Of a DNA stretch of 64,000 nucleotides, positions 60,830 through 64,000 are shown piece after piece. Source of the DNA: Silene conica (taxonomy: Eukaryota; Streptophyta; Magnoliopsida; Caryophyllales; Caryophyllaceae); assembly GCA_029255685.2 (NCBI GenBank), contig CM055319.2, forward strand, positions 28,057,568 to 28,121,567, given 5' to 3'. The notes beneath the pieces are model-generated. The model made no database searches. It saw nothing but the letters and a program-made list of their open reading frames with translations, and was not told the DNA's origin. A program made the translations under genes and the position numbers. Each line of letters begins with the position of its first letter. The stretch's first letter is position 1.

Positions 60830-61180
60830 CAAATATTGGCGACTGAAAGCCATCGCCAAACACCTATTGGCGACGGACAACAGTCGCCAACAACTTGTCG
60901 CTGACTTTTGTCGCCAAAAAAACTCGGGCGACTGAAATCCGTCGCCAAATTTGGCGACAGCAGAGGTAGTCGCCATAGGTACAATTTGGCGACAGAAATA
61001 GCAGTCGCCAAATTGGCGACAGAAACTGAGTAGTCGCCAAATTGGCGACAGAAATCCGTCGCCAATTCCTTTGTTCCGTCGCCAATGCTCCTGACTTTCC
61101 AGGGGCTTTGGTTTTCTGTGCTCTGTTTTGGCGACTGAATTCAGTCGCCATTACATCATTTCAGTCGCCAAAATTCCTGG
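60830..61180. repeat. CACTA 2 subterminal repeat array
   Basis: About 20 copies of TGGCGAC or its complement GTCGCCA within 350 bp, many as facing pairs (TTGGCGACAGAAATCCGTCGCCAA-like units, for example 61030-61062). Such arrays bind the element's own TNPA protein in En/Spm. Confidence 0.85.
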
Positions 61181-61398
61181 GCATTTTTCATAAAAATCAT
61201 TTCGTTTCTGCCAAATCCAATACGAAATAATTTCAATACACCTGCAACCAGAAAGTAACCAGCAATTGGTGACGAACACCTTTTGAAACAACAACCAAAT
61301 CTCCTTTTATAGAAAAAGAGAACCGTTATCAAATTACAAGAACACGTTAACTAAACTAATAAATCTCCACGTTCGACAATTTTTCCTAAGTTACTAAA

Positions 61399-62991
61399 CT
61401 AATTAACTGCTTGAAATCCCATGCTAGCTCCACTACCGTCGCCTCCCTTTCCTCTTGGATCATTAGGATCTTCATTAAATGGCCGTGAACCGGGGTTGCA
61501 AGAGTAGAAATATGTCTCCATGGCTTTAAGACGTTCTCTCATCAACCGCATATCCTCATCTCTTTCTGCATTTGCGGCTCTTTCTTTCTCAAGTTGCGAT
61601 TGCAATTGACTTACAATAGACGGCTCATAGGTTTGTCGCGGCTCATATGAGGACCTTCTAGCCGGTTCTTTGTAAAACACCCCATGAGCTTGTCCAGCCC
61701 CATATACCATACCCTTCTTGTAACCATCCACCAATTTGAATCAAATTTCATTATCATCCCGCTCAGGGTGGGCCTCTTTCTCTGCCTCATATTTCTCCTA
61801 TAACATTAAGAAAACTATTATTAGTTAAGCAAAAACAATCATTGACGAACGTAACAAAAAAATATCATTAGTTGAGAGAAACTATCTTACATATAACTCT
61901 TTGTCCTTCGCCTTAATCCAGATTCTTCTCTGCGTCTTTTCGTTGACCTTGGAATGCGTGTCAAGGAAAAGTTCGGGCATCGTCATCATCGGCTTCTTGC
62001 CGCCGTCTTTGTTGCCGCCGTCGTTGTTGCTGCTATCCTTCTTCTTCTTCCTTCCCTAAATAGGGAAAATTGTTAATATAAGAAGTATAGTATATTCATT
62101 CAAAAAAGAAGTATTCATTCAAGACTTACACTAAAAATACGCGTCAAAAATGATCGTGATCCCCCGTGATGGGTAGGCTCGACCTCCGCATCTTTCTTCC
62201 CTCTTCTTTTGTTCATCTTCTTTTGAGCGGACACGGCTTGGAACTCGGGAGTCTCGCGTCGCTTCATGAGATCTTGATATTTCTCACCTACAATTAAAAA
62301 GTATGTTAGTAGTATTAAGATATTTCATTAATTCTTGTATTTACAAGTGACAAAACTTATATATTACATGTACCTTTTAGATGATTCGGTTCCTTCTTTC
62401 TTGTAACAATCTTGTAGATATAGTCTCTATATCTTGTTTTACCAACTTCATGGTATCTCTCAAGGACGGATTGTTCATGTTCAGGAGCCCAATAGAAATA
62501 TTGCTACACAAAAAAAAAAAAACAGTTAATGTAATTAGTAGTTAGCTTAATGAGTTAAAAAACAACTAACTATAATTAATGCAATTACCCGATACGCACT
62601 GAACCAAGCTTCTTTTTGAGCCTTGCTAGCTTTCCCCCAAGAAGTAGGCACAGGACGTAACAAGTTCTCCTTTGTGCTAGCAACGACCCCTCGACGAGGA
62701 GTCTGATGTCTAAACATGTAACAGAAATTGTTAATTAAAACAAATCATTTTATTACTTTAAAAATTGAATAATACACATATAATAAACAACAACACTTAC
62801 CATAGTCCCGCCGGATCAAGTATAATCCGGTTATCCTGGGTGTACTGAATCGGTATACCATCGTCCGAGTCGTCATCCACTTGAGGCTCAATCTGTACCT
62901 CTTCTTCTACTGGTTCCTCTTCTTCTTGCACGGATGAAATATTAGCACGATTACTGCCACCGCCTCGCACTCTACCTCGACCTCCTGCCAT
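61399..62991 (-). pseudogene. CACTA 2 TNPA-like protein (Ptta/En-Spm, Transposase_24)
   Basis: Six exons on the minus strand: 62991-62801, about 62712-62589, 62503-62374, 62287-62130, 62055-61891 and 61797-61399. The N-terminus is Gly/Arg-rich (MAGGRGRVRGGG), followed by an acidic part. The conserved part includes VPTSWGKASKAQKEAWF, APEHEQSVLERYHEV and PEFQAVSAQKKMNKRRGKK; the C-terminus has a coiled-coil-like stretch (LQSQLEKERAANAERDEDMR). The family binds subterminal repeats. A TGA lies in the last exon (about 61741-61743), and joining exon 1 to exon 2 as drawn would also give TGA, so this copy is probably inactive or the first junction is misplaced. Confidence 0.75.
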
Positions 62992-63088
62992 CTACAATCA
63001 CATAAATGAAAATATTAGTAGGAGAAGAAAAAACATCAAATAAACATATCAAGCATGAATTTAAATTGTACAACTATTATATACCAAA

Positions 63089-64000
63089 TTAATCATCATC
63101 CTCATCCTCTTCTAGATCTTCATCATCATCATCACCAACATCCTTATCCTCATCCTCATCCTCATTGTCATCATCATCACCAACATCGTCATCATCATGC
63201 ACTCTCACTACTTCTTCAACTTCCTCCCATCCTTCTTCCAACTCAATATTCATAGTCTCATTATCCTCCTCCTCTTCCAACTCATCATCATCTTCATCTT
63301 CATTATCATGAATGATTTCGTCTGTTGGAGACAAAATTGTCCCATTTGTTACTATTTCTTCTTGAAAAAAGGAGGTATCAATTTGTGATCGTGCCTTTGT
63401 CTTAATGACTGCCCACCATGCCTTACTATTTCTATCATTTGTCGTGCTTGGATAGGAAGCAAAATACACTTGTTGAGCCTGATGTGCAAGTATAAATGGA
63501 TCATACTTAGGGTATGTTCGGGTACGATTCACTTCTACAAGCTTTTAACATTCATGTGTTCTCATTCCAGCCGGGGAATTATCCTTCCACTCAATCTTGA
63601 ATAAGGTAGTCTTGTAAGCTCGATCACGACCATTGTAAGACATCTCAAAAATGTCCTCTATAATACCATAGTATTCGTGGTCATCAACGGAAGAAATAGT
63701 AACACCATAATTGCATCTAGCCTTACCCTTACCATGGTCGAATGTGTGGAAATTAAATCCATTAACTGAATATCGGTTCCGCGTCTTAACCAAGCGTGAA
63801 GGACCGAAGGCTAAACTCCTTATCAAATCATCTTGGATATTGAACTCAAGCACATGGTTCAGAAACCATTTTGGGAATTTGTCTTCATGTTTATCCCAAA
63901 CATCATCCCTACTTACATTAGGATGTTCCTTAATGAAATCATCCACAAACTTCGTTTCATATGGCTCTAAGATCTCGCTATTTGATAGAACGTATAAGTG
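63089..64000 (-). pseudogene. CACTA 2 TNPD-type transposase, C-terminal part
   Basis: Open to the window edge (HLYVLSNSEILEPYETKFVDD), then a DUF4216-like domain (GVTISSVDDHEYYGIIEDIFE, KTTLFKIEWKD) and WWAVIKTKARSQID, ending in a long Asp/Glu-rich tail at 63089. A TAA at 63545-63547 interrupts the frame between two parts that otherwise read on in the same phase. The transposase core lies outside the window. Confidence 0.8.

Larger units (their letters stand above)
60803..64000 (-). mobile_element. CACTA (En/Spm) element 2, 3' part, continues past the window
   Basis: Terminus CACTACAAAGAAAA at 60803 with a dense subterminal array of TGGCGAC/GTCGCCA motifs. Genes lie on the minus strand: a TNPD-type transposase tail (63089-64000) and, nearer this end, a TNPA/Transposase_24-type gene (61399-62991). 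This is the usual CACTA gene order, so 60803 is the 3' end. It is inserted in element C and is therefore younger than C. Confidence 0.9.

Overview
The window is plant nuclear DNA, from a eudicot by gene content. It holds one multi-exon ABC transporter gene with GT-AG introns, followed by about 48 kb of nested transposable elements. A Caryophyllales origin is only a guess, from the look of the TTGTGACGGATA-type MITEs; the sequence does not settle it.

Layout. 1-1326: AT-rich flank with a Helitron-like 3' terminus (906-937), then the promoter and leader. 1327-13630: a 12-exon ABCB gene, full length at 1296 codons with every splice junction in frame. Intron 1 holds a 693-bp hAT-type element sitting inside an older MITE. 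13631-16282: gene-poor flank with an unrecognised coding remnant, another MITE and a Ty1/copia scrap.

16283 onward is a nest. CACTA element 1 starts at 16283 and is split twice by LTR elements. Athila-like element A (17497-43744, TSD ATGAG) carries a chromovirus-type solo LTR in its 5' LTR, a small hAT element in its interior, and two further LTR elements in its 3' LTR: B (30531-34611, TSD TAAGA) and D (34690-42791, TSD CCACC). CACTA 1 resumes at 43750 and is cut again at 44359 by element C. C is the only element here with reverse transcriptase, RNase H and integrase. C contains element E (48231-54449, TSD ATAGA) and then CACTA element 2 (60803 to the window edge, genes on the minus strand).

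How they fit together. Judged by eye, LTR divergence orders the insertions A (about 3-4%), B (about 2%), E (about 1%), D (about 0.5%), which agrees with the nesting. A, B, D and E all lack a polymerase region and presumably depended on relatives such as C.

The most unusual signal is a 33-bp module in C, D and E: two 12-mers of the type GGTCGACCGACC separated by exactly 9 nt (a 21-nt period). I located 34 copies, in LTRs, coding regions and untranslated regions alike. Element A has the same layout with a different core (TCGATCGA). The Athila-like elements also share a hairpin just after the primer binding site (A, C, D), and hairpin-associated copies of the polypurine tract sequence (GGTTTGGGGA) far upstream of the 3' LTR. 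Together these look like a conserved cis-acting RNA or DNA signal set kept even by the non-autonomous members.
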